Shown piece after piece: positions 49,819 through 58,592 of a stretch of 64,000 nt of DNA. Source of the DNA: Polyangiaceae bacterium. GTDB taxonomy: Bacteria > Myxococcota_A > Polyangia > Polyangiales > Polyangiaceae. The stretch is taken from the NCBI GenBank assembly GCA_041389725.1, contig JAWKRG010000019.1, positions 1 through 64,000 on the forward strand, read 5' to 3'. How positions within the stretch are numbered: the stretch's first letter is position 1; each line of letters opens with the position of its first letter. The position numbers were made by a program, and so were the translations under genes. The notes under the pieces were generated by a model. That model was not told the DNA's origin. It saw nothing but the letters and a program-made list of their open reading frames with translations, and ran no database searches.

Positions 49819-51624
49819 CTAGCGCAGGTTTCCTTCGGCGTGGGCAAGCACCTGCACCATGGCTTCGAGCACGTCCTCGGCGTCGTTGCGGCGAGTGCTC
49901 GTGATCACGATCTCCTTGGCCAGCAGTGCGATCAAGTAGCGTAGTCGTCGGCGGGCGTTGTCGGCTACGCGCAGATAGTCGGGGTGCGCGTCGTTGATCT
50001 CCCAGGCGAAACCGTGGCGCCGGCTGCGCCAGAGCGCGCCGGGGGCGCTGACCAAGATGGGCTCGGGAATGCCCAAGCGCGCGTAAACCTCGTGCTTCTC
50101 TTCGACGATTTCAATGGCGGCTATGTCCGCGGCGGTCTCGTCTTCATGCGTAGCCACCGCCATCAGCGGCAAACGACGCCCGAGCGGTGCTTGGTCCGCG
50201 GCACGCAGCGTCGCGCGACCCCGTTCCCCCGCCTCTAGGGTCAAATGCGCGGCTTTGCCGTCGGGAAAGCGCCACTCGATGGCGGCGTCGCGCAGTCGGC
50301 GACCCTCGGCGTCCCTCGCAACGGCGCGAATGGAACGCTCCTGACCCGGAGACACGCGAATGAACGCGGGCACCACGGATACTTGCGCAAGTGGGCCAAC
50401 GGGTCCTTCCGCCGGCGCGGTTGCGCCTGCCCCGTTGGAGCGCGGCGGTGCATCCGCGGGTAGCCCCGGGCTCAGGTCTTCGCCAGGTTCGCTGCCGCCC
50501 CGTGCCGCCACCGGTGGCAGTGAGAGCTCGCGGACGCGGTCGTCGAAGCCACGCAAGGCTCGCCGTAGGTCGCGAACGATCTGGTGATCGAGCTGCGCCC
50601 GGTGCAGGGTGTCGAGGCGTTCGATTTCGCCGAGGATGGCTGGAGTGATTCCCGCCAGCGCCTCGAGAAACGCGAGGGCCGCGTCGTTCGGTAGCACACC
50701 GCGGCGTGTACCGGGCGGGACACTGAAGTCGGGAAAGTCGATGATGCCTGTGAGTTCCGCCCCTCGCCACGGCGGACCGCTCAAGTTGAAGGCGTCCACT
50801 TCGGAGATGTCTTCGGCGACTCGCGTGCCCGCGCAAGCCAGCTCGATGCTGGCGCCGTCCATGCCTCGCGCCACGTAGAGCTCGACGGTGAAAGGGCGAT
50901 GTCCTGGCACGCGAACCTGTCGCGGCAGTTCCAAGGGTTCGCCCGTGTAGCGATGGGGTTCGACGAGGATCTCGCGGTTGTCGCCTCTTGCGAGGGCGTC
51001 GTGAATCGCGAGCTTGCAGCCGCTGCGCAGCAGCTGGCCGCGTAGCTCCACGGACAGGTACGCCGACAGTCGATTGCCCCCCAAGACGCGTTTGGCGGTG
51101 TCGTGCACACCGCTCACCACGACCTCGGTGTAGGTCTTCGGGCTGCCCTTGGGCGGCAAGTAGCTGCCGACCTCCGCCTCGGGCGAGTCTTCGAACATGC
51201 GCAACACGGCGACGCGCCCGCCGCCAACGCGGGAATGGATCTCCATCTGCTTGCCGATGGCCCAAAAGCCCAGCAGCCCCACGCCGTATTGACCCGCTAC
51301 TACGCGCCGTGCGCGTTCTCCTGGGTCGAGGTGCAGTTTGTGGGAGTGGCCGATATGAGACGCCAGGTGGCGCAGTGCCGCCCTACGCTCCATCTTCGGA
51401 AGTACGCCTTCCCCATCGTCGCGGATCCGCAGGCTGACGTTCTTGCCCTTGCCAGCGCGCTCGATCTGGATGCGAGTCGCACCCGCATCCAAGGAGTTCT
51501 GGATCAGTTCCGCTACCGCTTTGCGGGGATCCGGCTGGCTGCGCGCGAGCCACCGGATCAGCTCGAAGGGATCGGCAGGCTCGAGCTCGACTCGGGCAGC
51601 ATGCTCCAGGCGCTCGGGGCTCAA
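49819..51624 (-). CDS. GHKL (HSP90-like) ATPase with Ig-like and C-terminal domains
   Basis: A 601-residue protein. GHKL nucleotide-binding motifs: KAVAELIQNSLDAGATRIQI (N-box Asn-Asp), IRDDGEGVLP (G1), VAGQYGVGLLGFWAIGKQME (G2). Residues about 385-440 are a Pro/Ala-rich linker; about 440-480 a BIG2/Ig-like domain (VSVVPAFIRVSPGQERSIRA). The C-terminal helical domain (about 520-600) has WEINDAHPDYLRVADNARRR and LLAKEIVITSTRRNDAEDVL. It is not a canonical HSP90 or MutL. The start overlaps the stop of the pentapeptide gene by ATGA, so the two are coupled. Confidence 0.9.
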   Translation of the reverse strand: MSPERLEHAARVELEPADPFELIRWLARSQPDPRKAVAELIQNSLDAGATRIQIERAGKGKNVSLRIRDDGEGVLPKMERRAALRHLASHIGHSHKLHLDPGERARRVVAGQYGVGLLGFWAIGKQMEIHSRVGGGRVAVLRMFEDSPEAEVGSYLPPKGSPKTYTEVVVSGVHDTAKRVLGGNRLSAYLSVELRGQLLRSGCKLAIHDALARGDNREILVEPHRYTGEPLELPRQVRVPGHRPFTVELYVARGMDGASIELACAGTRVAEDISEVDAFNLSGPPWRGAELTGIIDFPDFSVPPGTRRGVLPNDAALAFLEALAGITPAILGEIERLDTLHRAQLDHQIVRDLRRALRGFDDRVRELSLPPVAARGGSEPGEDLSPGLPADAPPRSNGAGATAPAEGPVGPLAQVSVVPAFIRVSPGQERSIRAVARDAEGRRLRDAAIEWRFPDGKAAHLTLEAGERGRATLRAADQAPLGRRLPLMAVATHEDETAADIAAIEIVEEKHEVYARLGIPEPILVSAPGALWRSRRHGFAWEINDAHPDYLRVADNARRRLRYLIALLAKEIVITSTRRNDAEDVLEAMVQVLAHAEGNLR

Positions 51625-52211
51625 GACGGCGCCAATTGTTCGCGAGCTTTGAGCAGCTCGTCAATACGCACGCCATCGATCGTCAAACCGTCGATGTTTG
51701 CATCGGCTATTTGCACGTTGGAAAGGTCCACGTTCGACAGTTTGGCACCCGACAAGTTTGCGTCCGTGACCTGAAGTTCACGACCATCGACGTCATCGAG
51801 CACTACTCCCCTCAAGCAGGCGTTGCTCAACTTGGAGTCCGTCAGGTCGATGTCCGTCAGCTTGGCAGCGACGAAGCTGCAGTCCGTGATCTCCGTCGCG
51901 TCGAAGCGGGCGTTCTTCACGCACGCCCTGGACGCGTCGGCGTCGTCGAGCTGCATCTCCACCAATGCAATGTCCGTAACGTGAATTCGACTGGCGTCGA
52001 CGTCCGTGATGCGAGCATCGCTCAGGTCGACGTCGCGCAGGTCGCTGCCCTTCAGGTTGGCGTCGTGCAAGCGAAGCTCGCTCAAGTCTACGTCGTGTAA
52101 GGACGCCTGGCGCACACTCGCGTTGTCGATGCTGCACTTGTCGATGGTGACGTCCTTCAGCTCCAGGGGTTGACCGGGCTGGGAGGGCTGGGGCGGGCGA
52201 GATGCGGCCAT
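51621..52211 (-). CDS. Pentapeptide-repeat protein
   Basis: A 196-residue protein from ATG 52211, almost wholly A(D/N)LxX-type repeats with Asp-rich variation: SLHDVDLSELRLHDANLKGS, DLRDVDLSDARITDVDASRI, KLTDIDLTDSKLSNACLRGV, and TDANLSGAKLSNVDLSNVQI. Such sequence forms a right-handed quadrilateral beta-helix; some members (Qnr, MfpA) bind DNA gyrase by mimicking DNA. There is no signal peptide. Gene order and the ATGA overlap show translational coupling to the GHKL ATPase; gyrase is itself a GHKL ATPase, which is suggestive but not evidence. Confidence 0.9.
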   Translation of the reverse strand: MAASRPPQPSQPGQPLELKDVTIDKCSIDNASVRQASLHDVDLSELRLHDANLKGSDLRDVDLSDARITDVDASRIHVTDIALVEMQLDDADASRACVKNARFDATEITDCSFVAAKLTDIDLTDSKLSNACLRGVVLDDVDGRELQVTDANLSGAKLSNVDLSNVQIADANIDGLTIDGVRIDELLKAREQLAPS

Positions 52212-52318
52212 GCCCCTCCTTAGCGCACTCCGGCTCTCGCGCGAGTCCGCCATGCGGGCAGGCTTGGATTTCGAAGCGGGCAGAGCATCGAGCCGACTTC
52301 GGTTGCGAATCGAGGACG

Positions 52319-53821
52319 CTAGCGCGGCGCGTTTCCCACGCAGCGAGCCACGCCCAAGCCCTCCAAGCTCTGCTGGAACCCGTAGATTGGGTCCTGCGCT
52401 GCAGCGGGCGTCCACTCCAAAGTCACGCTTTCGTTGCCACGGTTGGGCAGCAAATCGTGGGTCGGCATCGCATCGCGAATGCTCGCATCCAGGTCGCCCG
52501 AAGCGACCAAGGCGTCCAGCACTTCCAGTCCAATGGGTCGCATCCGCACTCGAAGGGTCACGCGGTCCGGCGTGCCCGTCGCGGCACCCTGTCGAGGATA
52601 ACGCGCCACGGAGTGGGTCGCGAAGTATTGCGGGTCGGTCTTGTCGAGGGTCACCGGTCCGGGAATGGTGCAACCGGGGATCGCGTCTGTGCAATCGTTG
52701 TTGGTGCTGGCCACTTCCCAGAACTGATGAACCTCCTTGCCGTCGGCGTCGAAGGCACCGTCACGGAAGAGCAACAGATTGGGGTCCGCGAGCTTCGCAG
52801 CGGCCTCGCCATCCGCCACCACGCCGCTCTCCAACAGCGCGTCGCTGCCGGCGAACGCTCGCAGCTCCACCCACGCCCTGCGATCATGGGCCGCGCCGCT
52901 GGGGAAGCGATGGCCCGCGCCCACATTGTCCAGCAGCAGCTGCACCACGAAGCTGCCGGGCAATTCCGCCACGCACAGCTCCGCACGTAGCGTCACGTCG
53001 AGGGCTTGCTGGACGAGATCGCGCTGCTCCGCCGCGCGTGGAAAAGACGTGAGCGCCAGATCGACCCCGGGGAAATCATGGCGCGAGCGGAAGGGGCGCA
53101 CGCCGACGCCGGGGGCGTCCGCGACGACGCTGTTCGGCACCTGAGTCATGTGGCAACTGCTGCACGACGTGAAGCTGCCTTCGTGGCTGAAGATGGACTC
53201 TTTCCATTCGGCGAAGGTTCGCTCCAGATGCACTTCGGCTGGAGCCGGGGGACTGGGCACCACGATGTCGTGACACGTTCCGCACAGCGCCGCGCCATCC
53301 GCGCTGCGTCGATCGAAGTGGGGCGAATACTTCGAGCCATGCGCGCGGCTCTCGCTTGGGTCCTTCAGGGGACCGCGCATCGTGCGATCCCCCGCCAAGG
53401 TCAGCTCCGCGTTGTGGGAGCCGTCGACGCTTTCGACGTTGTGACAGAAGTAGCAGGTGACGCCCTGCAGGTGTTTCGGCACTTCCGCCAGGTTCAGGCC
53501 ATCGCTGGTCAGTCCTTCGCGCACGGCGAGGGGAGCATGGCATCCGACACAGAAGCTGCCGAGGGCGCCGCCGGTCTCGCGCTGTCCGCGCGCATTCATG
53601 GCGATGAACACCGGGTCCTCCGCGGCGTAGGCGTGCATGCTTCCGGACCACTCTTGGTAGTGAAGCGGGTGGCAGTGCTCACAGGTCTGTGGATCCATCA
53701 GCTGATCGCGGCTGAGACGCTTCGGCGTGGGGCCTTCCTCACTGCCGCAAGCCAGGCTGCCCATCGAGACGAGGGTCACGATCGCCCGTGCAAGCCAAGG
53801 GAATCCGCGGCGCTCGATCAC
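52319..53821 (-). CDS. Five-haem cytochrome c lipoprotein
   Basis: About 501 residues from GTG 53821, translationally coupled (GTGA) to the preceding gene. A signal peptide with lipobox-like SLAC leads to five CxxCH haem motifs at about 47-51 (CEHCH), 91-95 (CVGCH), 123-127 (CYFCH), 180-184 (CGTCH) and 220-224 (CSSCH). The C-terminal half (about 260-500) is a haem-free beta domain (FVVQLLLDNVGAGHRFPSGA, RRAWVELRAFAG). Together with the upstream lipoproteins it probably passes electrons at the cell surface or periplasm; donor and acceptor unknown. Confidence 0.92.
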   Translation of the reverse strand: MIERRGFPWLARAIVTLVSMGSLACGSEEGPTPKRLSRDQLMDPQTCEHCHPLHYQEWSGSMHAYAAEDPVFIAMNARGQRETGGALGSFCVGCHAPLAVREGLTSDGLNLAEVPKHLQGVTCYFCHNVESVDGSHNAELTLAGDRTMRGPLKDPSESRAHGSKYSPHFDRRSADGAALCGTCHDIVVPSPPAPAEVHLERTFAEWKESIFSHEGSFTSCSSCHMTQVPNSVVADAPGVGVRPFRSRHDFPGVDLALTSFPRAAEQRDLVQQALDVTLRAELCVAELPGSFVVQLLLDNVGAGHRFPSGAAHDRRAWVELRAFAGSDALLESGVVADGEAAAKLADPNLLLFRDGAFDADGKEVHQFWEVASTNNDCTDAIPGCTIPGPVTLDKTDPQYFATHSVARYPRQGAATGTPDRVTLRVRMRPIGLEVLDALVASGDLDASIRDAMPTHDLLPNRGNESVTLEWTPAAAQDPIYGFQQSLEGLGVARCVGNAPR

Positions 53822-54222
53822 CGCGCTGCTCCCTGCTCCACCCACAGCCTCAACACGCAGCGCTCCTCCGCCGACAGCGGACGACGCGGCGGCATGGACC
53901 ACGAGTGCCCGCTCTGATGGGTCCTGACCACGAGCTCGCTGCAAGACGCGTCCCCGGGCTCGACGCGACCCCCTGCCACCAGCCCATCGAAGGCCTCGTC
54001 GATGTTCTCGAGCGTCAAGCCACCCCGCCGCCCACTACTGCTGTGGCATGAGCTTCCACCCTGGGCACACGTGGGCAGCAAGGTGCGGGCGTGAATCTCG
54101 TCGAAGCGCGGTTCGTAGAGCGGCGCACAGCTGCCGGACAACGAGATGCACGCTGGCAGCGGCGTCTCATCTTCGCTTCCGCAGCCGACGCACAGGACGA
54201 CCAGCAGCCATCCGCCACGCAT
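53818..54222 (-). CDS. Cytochrome-like (PSCyt1-type) small lipoprotein
   Basis: A 134-residue lipoprotein (WLLVVLCVGC). It resembles planctomycete-cytochrome-type domains: TLLPTCAQGGSSCHSSSGRR, LTLENIDEAFDGLVAGGRVE, LVVRTHQSGHSWSMPPRRPL (methionine ligand region), LSAEERCVLRLWVEQGA. The haem site has unusual spacing: Cys and CysHis are separated by six residues rather than two, so haem may be bound differently or lost. Second gene of the YtkA-cytochrome operon. Confidence 0.8.
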   Translation of the reverse strand: MRGGWLLVVLCVGCGSEDETPLPACISLSGSCAPLYEPRFDEIHARTLLPTCAQGGSSCHSSSGRRGGLTLENIDEAFDGLVAGGRVEPGDASCSELVVRTHQSGHSWSMPPRRPLSAEERCVLRLWVEQGAAR

Positions 54223-54262
54223 GGTCCTGCTATAGCAGACACAAGCGCGGAAAACGAAAAGC

Positions 54263-54721
54263 TCACTCTCCGATGCAGAAGCTGAACAGCGCTTCGTCTT
54301 CCGTACTGTCCTTCTTGGCTTGCACGGTGATCTCCCACAAACCCGGCATGAACAAGTTGACCGGGCTTAGATCATATTGCCCATCCGAGGCTTCGGTGAC
54401 ACTCGTCTTCTTGGGGCTCGCGTGATCGTGGTCGGGCATCCAGGTCTTCACCGTCAGCGTCGCGCCGGTGAGCGGCTGGCTGCCCTCCTCCACTCGGACT
54501 CGCCAGGTGTTGTCGAACAGTTGAGGTGGCGCAGGGTCCGAGCTCATCAGCGTGAAGCTCAGCTGCTTGCTGGCGCCCTCTTTGGCCATGCCGGCGGCGA
54601 AGGTCTCGCCACGGCCCGCGCACGGCAGCGCGCTGGTGCCACCGCTGCCGCCACCACTGGAACCGTCGTCGCCTCCGCAGCCGACGAGACCAAGGAGCAT
54701 CAACAGGCAGAGGGACCGCAT
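54263..54721 (-). CDS. YtkA-like (FixH-related) lipoprotein
   Basis: A 152-residue lipoprotein (LMLLGLVGC). A short Gly/Ser linker precedes a YtkA/FixH-type beta domain: FDNTWRVRVEEGSQPLTGAT, LTVKTWMPDHDHASPKKTSV (a His-Asp-His segment that may bind copper), DGQYDLSPVNLFMPGLWEIT. YtkA-like proteins occur with cytochrome oxidase or copper genes. First gene of the operon with the cytochrome-like and five-haem genes. Divergent from TetR at 54787. Confidence 0.85.
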   Translation of the reverse strand: MRSLCLLMLLGLVGCGGDDGSSGGGSGGTSALPCAGRGETFAAGMAKEGASKQLSFTLMSSDPAPPQLFDNTWRVRVEEGSQPLTGATLTVKTWMPDHDHASPKKTSVTEASDGQYDLSPVNLFMPGLWEITVQAKKDSTEDEALFSFCIGE

Positions 54722-54786
54722 GGTCTTGGCTTACGGGTCGTGGTTCGCATTGGTTACGGAGTGAGCAATGCTAACATCTGCCCGCA

Positions 54787-55278
54787 GTGAGCGCACGCGA
54801 GCACTACCACCATGGCGATCTTCGCCGCGCGCTAGTGAGCGCGGCGAGAGGTGCAGTGGCGCGTGGCGACGGCGAGCTATCGCTGCGCGACGTGGCTCGC
54901 GCCGCGGGCGTGTCGCCCGCAGCGCCCTATCGTCACTTCCGCGACCGAGAAGCTTTGCTCGACGCCGTCGCCCAAGACATAGCCGGGGAGCTGTTGGCGG
55001 ACGTGCGAGGCGAAGCAAGCCTAGTGGGCGCGGTGAATGCCTATCTCACCTTCGCCGCCCAGCGCCGCGCGGAGTTCCGTTTGTGCTCGGGGCGCTGCCA
55101 GGCGTCGAACAATGCCCTGGCGCCTGTTTGGGATCACCTTCGTCGGGTATGGGAAAGCGACGGCTCCAGTCGATCGAGTTGGGGCTCGGCGCATGCGCTG
55201 ATTCACGGCGCGGCGACCTTGGTCGCGGATGGACATGCGCCGTGCGATCTAGGTGACACCCTCCGCCGCCTACGCTAG
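54787..55278 (+). CDS. TetR-family transcriptional regulator
   Basis: A 163-residue TetR protein with GTG start. HTH: YHHGDLRRALVSAARGAVA, LSLRDVARAAGVSPAAPYRH, FRDREALLDAVAQDIAGELL. The C-terminal part (about 80-160) has YLTFAAQRRAEFRLCSGRC and HALIHGAATLVADGHA, near the WHG group; it is shorter than usual. Divergent from the YtkA-cytochrome operon with 65 bp between starts, so it may control it. Ligand unknown. Confidence 0.9.
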   Translation: MSAREHYHHGDLRRALVSAARGAVARGDGELSLRDVARAAGVSPAAPYRHFRDREALLDAVAQDIAGELLADVRGEASLVGAVNAYLTFAAQRRAEFRLCSGRCQASNNALAPVWDHLRRVWESDGSSRSSWGSAHALIHGAATLVADGHAPCDLGDTLRRLR

Positions 55279-55371
55279 CGAGCTGCGGGTTCGTGGCGTG
55301 CGGAAGGACGCCTTACGGGCTTCCCGATCCCCGGCGGGGGCGGAAACCTCGCCGGCCTGCGGTGGATCGTG

Positions 55372-56820
55372 TCAGCGGGGGACGGTGTTGGTCTTGCAGC
55401 CGATCAGCACGTCGACTTGCGCCCCGGCTTGCCCTTTGAACGCGGTGCACGTGCTGGGGCAGACGACAATCTTGGTCGGCGTACCAGCACTGGGGTTCAC
55501 GTCGTAGTACCAGCCGCCGTTGGTCGGGTCGCACTTGCTCGCGTCCTCCACATACAAGAGCGACGTCTTGCCCGATGAGGAACTAACTTCCACGTTGACC
55601 TTGCCATAGTCGAGGGTCTGACCGCTGGCTGGCGTGGGGATCTTGAACTCGCACGGCAGCGCCTTGCCCTTGATCTGATCGAGGGCCTGCAGGAACTGCT
55701 GGGTGACGTTGCCGCTGGTGTTGATGATGAACGCGGTGTTCGTACCGCCCGAGGACGCGATGGTGTTCAGGTTCTGTGCTGCTGCGGTGTCCGTTGGTGC
55801 AAAGACGCCGATCACGAAGGTCGGAATGCTCGGGGTTCCCGCCAAGCCTTGTTGGGCCAACTGGGCAACCTGACTGATGTTCGTCAGATTGCACGACGTC
55901 GGGAGGCCGTCCGTGGCCAGCACCACCGCCACGGCGTGACCGGGATTCGCGCCTGCGTGCACCTTGGCGTGATCGATCGCGCCCTGAAGTGCCGGGCCCG
56001 TCGGCGTGTTGCCGTTCGGAGACTTCGCGCCCATGCTGCTGATGATCGCGCCGGCATTGCCGGGTAGTGCAGCGATGTTGACCGCCGGAGTGGCGTAGCG
56101 CACGTTCGAGCACTCCGTGGCGTTGGTGCAGAAGCTGGATGTGAGCGCAACACACTGGCCAGCCGTGCCGCAGGCGTTGCTGCCGATGGGCGCACAGAAC
56201 GTATTGGGATCGCCCGTGCACGTGCCCAGATCTGCGCAAGTGCCGAGAATGCCGCACTGCGAGTTGTTGGTGCAGGGCTGAAGCGTCGTGCCGCCCAAGC
56301 AGGTCTTGAGCAAACAGGGCCCACCAGAGCCGCACTGGTTGTTGTTGGTACAGCTGTCCGGTACGCCCTGCTTGTTCAGCGGAAAGTACTGGAGCCCTAC
56401 GCCCAGCCCCGCCGAACCCGGCGCATTGACGAAGCCCGTGATGGCCTGCTTCACGGCGTCCCACTTGGTGGGCCCCGTGCTGGTCTTGTCGCTCATCGAA
56501 CCCGACGAGTCGAGCATGATGTACAAGTCCAGAGGCACCTGCTCGCCCTTCGCGGTCTCCGCTGCGCAAGCGCCGCCGTCGTCGAGGCCTCCGGTGTTGC
56601 CCGTCGCAGCGCCACCGTCGTAGTTGATCCCGCCGCCGATACCGATGGCGTTGCCGCTGCCACCCGAGTTGCCGTTGGCGCCAGTACCCGTGGAACCGGT
56701 ACCCGCATTGCCGGCCCCGCCGCCGCTACCGCCGTCGCCACCTCCGCAGGCGCCGGTGGCGGACAATGCGATGGCGATGGACACACCCAAGGAGCGACGG
56801 AAGAAGGACTGCATGTCCAA
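55372..56820 (-). CDS. VWA-domain lipoprotein
   Basis: A 482-residue lipoprotein (SIAIALSATGAC). Gly/Asn-rich linker to about residue 75. A von Willebrand type A fold follows: VPLDLYIMLDSSGSMSDKTS carries the MIDAS DxSxS motif. Inserted Cys-rich segments (CTNNNQCGSGGPCLLKTCLG, NNSQCGILGTCADLGTCTGD) interrupt the fold, and VAVVLATDGLPTSC (third MIDAS Asp), IPTFVIGVFAP follow. The C-terminus is Cys-pair-rich. Likely a metal-dependent surface adhesin-like or sensor protein; ligand unknown. Confidence 0.92.
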   Translation of the reverse strand: MDMQSFFRRSLGVSIAIALSATGACGGGDGGSGGGAGNAGTGSTGTGANGNSGGSGNAIGIGGGINYDGGAATGNTGGLDDGGACAAETAKGEQVPLDLYIMLDSSGSMSDKTSTGPTKWDAVKQAITGFVNAPGSAGLGVGLQYFPLNKQGVPDSCTNNNQCGSGGPCLLKTCLGGTTLQPCTNNSQCGILGTCADLGTCTGDPNTFCAPIGSNACGTAGQCVALTSSFCTNATECSNVRYATPAVNIAALPGNAGAIISSMGAKSPNGNTPTGPALQGAIDHAKVHAGANPGHAVAVVLATDGLPTSCNLTNISQVAQLAQQGLAGTPSIPTFVIGVFAPTDTAAAQNLNTIASSGGTNTAFIINTSGNVTQQFLQALDQIKGKALPCEFKIPTPASGQTLDYGKVNVEVSSSSGKTSLLYVEDASKCDPTNGGWYYDVNPSAGTPTKIVVCPSTCTAFKGQAGAQVDVLIGCKTNTVPR

Positions 56821-56893
56821 AGTTAATCACCGACGCTCAGTGCCAGCCAGATCGTCTACCGATCCAGGTAGGTGCATGTAGGCAGGCTGCTGC

Positions 56894-58417
56894 TCAAGAG
56901 TTCATGGATCGCAACGCTGCGCGGGTGTCGGCCAGGCGCGGCCAGCGCAGCGTTGCAACCGCGTCGTCGACCCATTCGACGGAGCGCATGCCGACCAACA
57001 CGGTGCTGACGCCAGGTGTGCTGGCGACGACGTGCAGCGCTTTCTGAGACAAGCCCGCAGTGCGCAGGTCCGCGGGCAGCGCGGGATCCAACCTTCGACT
57101 CCACGCATCCGCGTCGGCTCGCGATTGAGCGACGGCGCGCGCGCGCAGTGCCTGCAACACGCGGCCGAGCCCCTCCAAGTATCGCTCGCGCAGGTCTGGC
57201 CAGTTCACGCCTTGGGCGCCCGAGAGTCCACGATCCAGCGCCGCCAGCACCTGCGCGGTGCGCGGTCCGATCACGTGTGACTCGAGGTCGTTCCATTGCG
57301 CGAGGGTCAGCTTGCTTTGGGGCAGGCGGGACAGCTGGCCGGACCAATCCAGCAGCGTGGTAGGGGGTGGCGTTCGTGGCCCGGATCGGAGCAACGGCGC
57401 CAGGTTGGTGCGAAACTCCTGCTCCAGGGCTTCGAGGCGCGCCATGGCCGCGGCGAGGGGTACGCCGATCTGCAGGTCGTCGGGTCGCGCGAGCCGCTGT
57501 AGTCCTTGTTGCGTGATCGCGTTGAGCGGTCGATTCACCAGCACGCCGATCTGGCGAGCCCGGGCGACTTCCAGCACGGATTGGGGCGGCTCTCCACTGT
57601 TCGCCAGCAATGCCGCGGCGGGCTCGAGGAGATTGAAGGGTAGCTGCAGCACGCGGAAGCCATGGTTGCTGGAGGCGATCGTCGCGGCCTCCAACATCCG
57701 CGTCAGTTCCGTTGCGTCACGGTCATTCACAGCCGAGACGCAGGTGTTGCTGGAAACGCCGTAGCTGGCGATCTCGCCACGTTGCACCGCACCTTCGAAC
57801 CAGCGGAAGGCTTCCGTCAGCCGGCGGTAGAACTCCCCGCGAGCGTCCGCCAAGGGCACCTGTCGGCTCGCCGCGTCGTGCAGGAAGTACTCGGGGTTGT
57901 GCAGCAAGCAAACGTCGATGCACTGCAGACCCAGGCGCTGGCGACTGCGCTCGAGTTGCTCGTCGAGCCACGAGGGATGCAAGCAATGCCACAGACCCGG
58001 GCTCACCTTCACCATCTCGGGAAACGCCCTGCCTTCGGTCTCCGCTCGCTCTGCCCGCGTCAGATTTTCGCCCTGCACGTAGCCGATCTTGGTGACCACG
58101 ACGACTTCGTCTCGCGCGATTTCCTTCGCCTGCGCGAGCTTCTTCAGTACGTCGCCCACGAGCCGTTCGCTGTGCCCATCCGTATAGTTGGTGGACGTGT
58201 CCACTAGGTTGACCCCCGCCTTCAGCGCCTGCTCGAGTGCAAGACGATGCGCCTCGACCCGGTCGTCGACTCGGTACCCGCCGAATCCCAGTCGAGCCAC
58301 ACGCAGCCCTGTTGCGCCGAGTTCGCAATAGGCGTCGTCGGCCTTGTCGGCAGCGTATCGTGCGGCGAAGCGCCGAGTGCCTTCGGGAGTTGCGCATCCT
58401 TCGAGCAGCGAAGTCAT
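56894..58417 (-). CDS. Aldo/keto reductase with long C-terminal extension
   Basis: About 507 residues from ATG 58417; usual family length is near 320. Family motifs: ARLGFGGYRVDD, VNLVDTSTNYTDGHSERLVG (catalytic Asp and Tyr), VVVVTKIGYVQGEN (Lys) and CIDVCLLHNPEYF (His). The C-terminal part ends STPGVSTVLVGMRSVEWVDD, the NADPH-binding end of AKRs. An inserted region (about 295-440, RLEALEQEFRTNLAPLLRSG) is helical and not part of the usual fold. No operon partner; substrate unknown. Confidence 0.9.
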   Translation of the reverse strand: MTSLLEGCATPEGTRRFAARYAADKADDAYCELGATGLRVARLGFGGYRVDDRVEAHRLALEQALKAGVNLVDTSTNYTDGHSERLVGDVLKKLAQAKEIARDEVVVVTKIGYVQGENLTRAERAETEGRAFPEMVKVSPGLWHCLHPSWLDEQLERSRQRLGLQCIDVCLLHNPEYFLHDAASRQVPLADARGEFYRRLTEAFRWFEGAVQRGEIASYGVSSNTCVSAVNDRDATELTRMLEAATIASSNHGFRVLQLPFNLLEPAAALLANSGEPPQSVLEVARARQIGVLVNRPLNAITQQGLQRLARPDDLQIGVPLAAAMARLEALEQEFRTNLAPLLRSGPRTPPPTTLLDWSGQLSRLPQSKLTLAQWNDLESHVIGPRTAQVLAALDRGLSGAQGVNWPDLRERYLEGLGRVLQALRARAVAQSRADADAWSRRLDPALPADLRTAGLSQKALHVVASTPGVSTVLVGMRSVEWVDDAVATLRWPRLADTRAALRSMNS

Positions 58418-58592
58418 GGGCGGAACCTGGACCTCGCTGCGTCGTGGGCGCAAGTCACGAACGACGCTCTCACCAGGTTCATCGCGGGGTCGCACGCCTT
58501 TCCGCGGCGAGGGCCCCTGGCGACCGTCCCGAAAGAGATGCGGGCAATCACCCAGGCGCCCCGCCGCGAAGAGCAGCGCGGCCACTAGCTTG

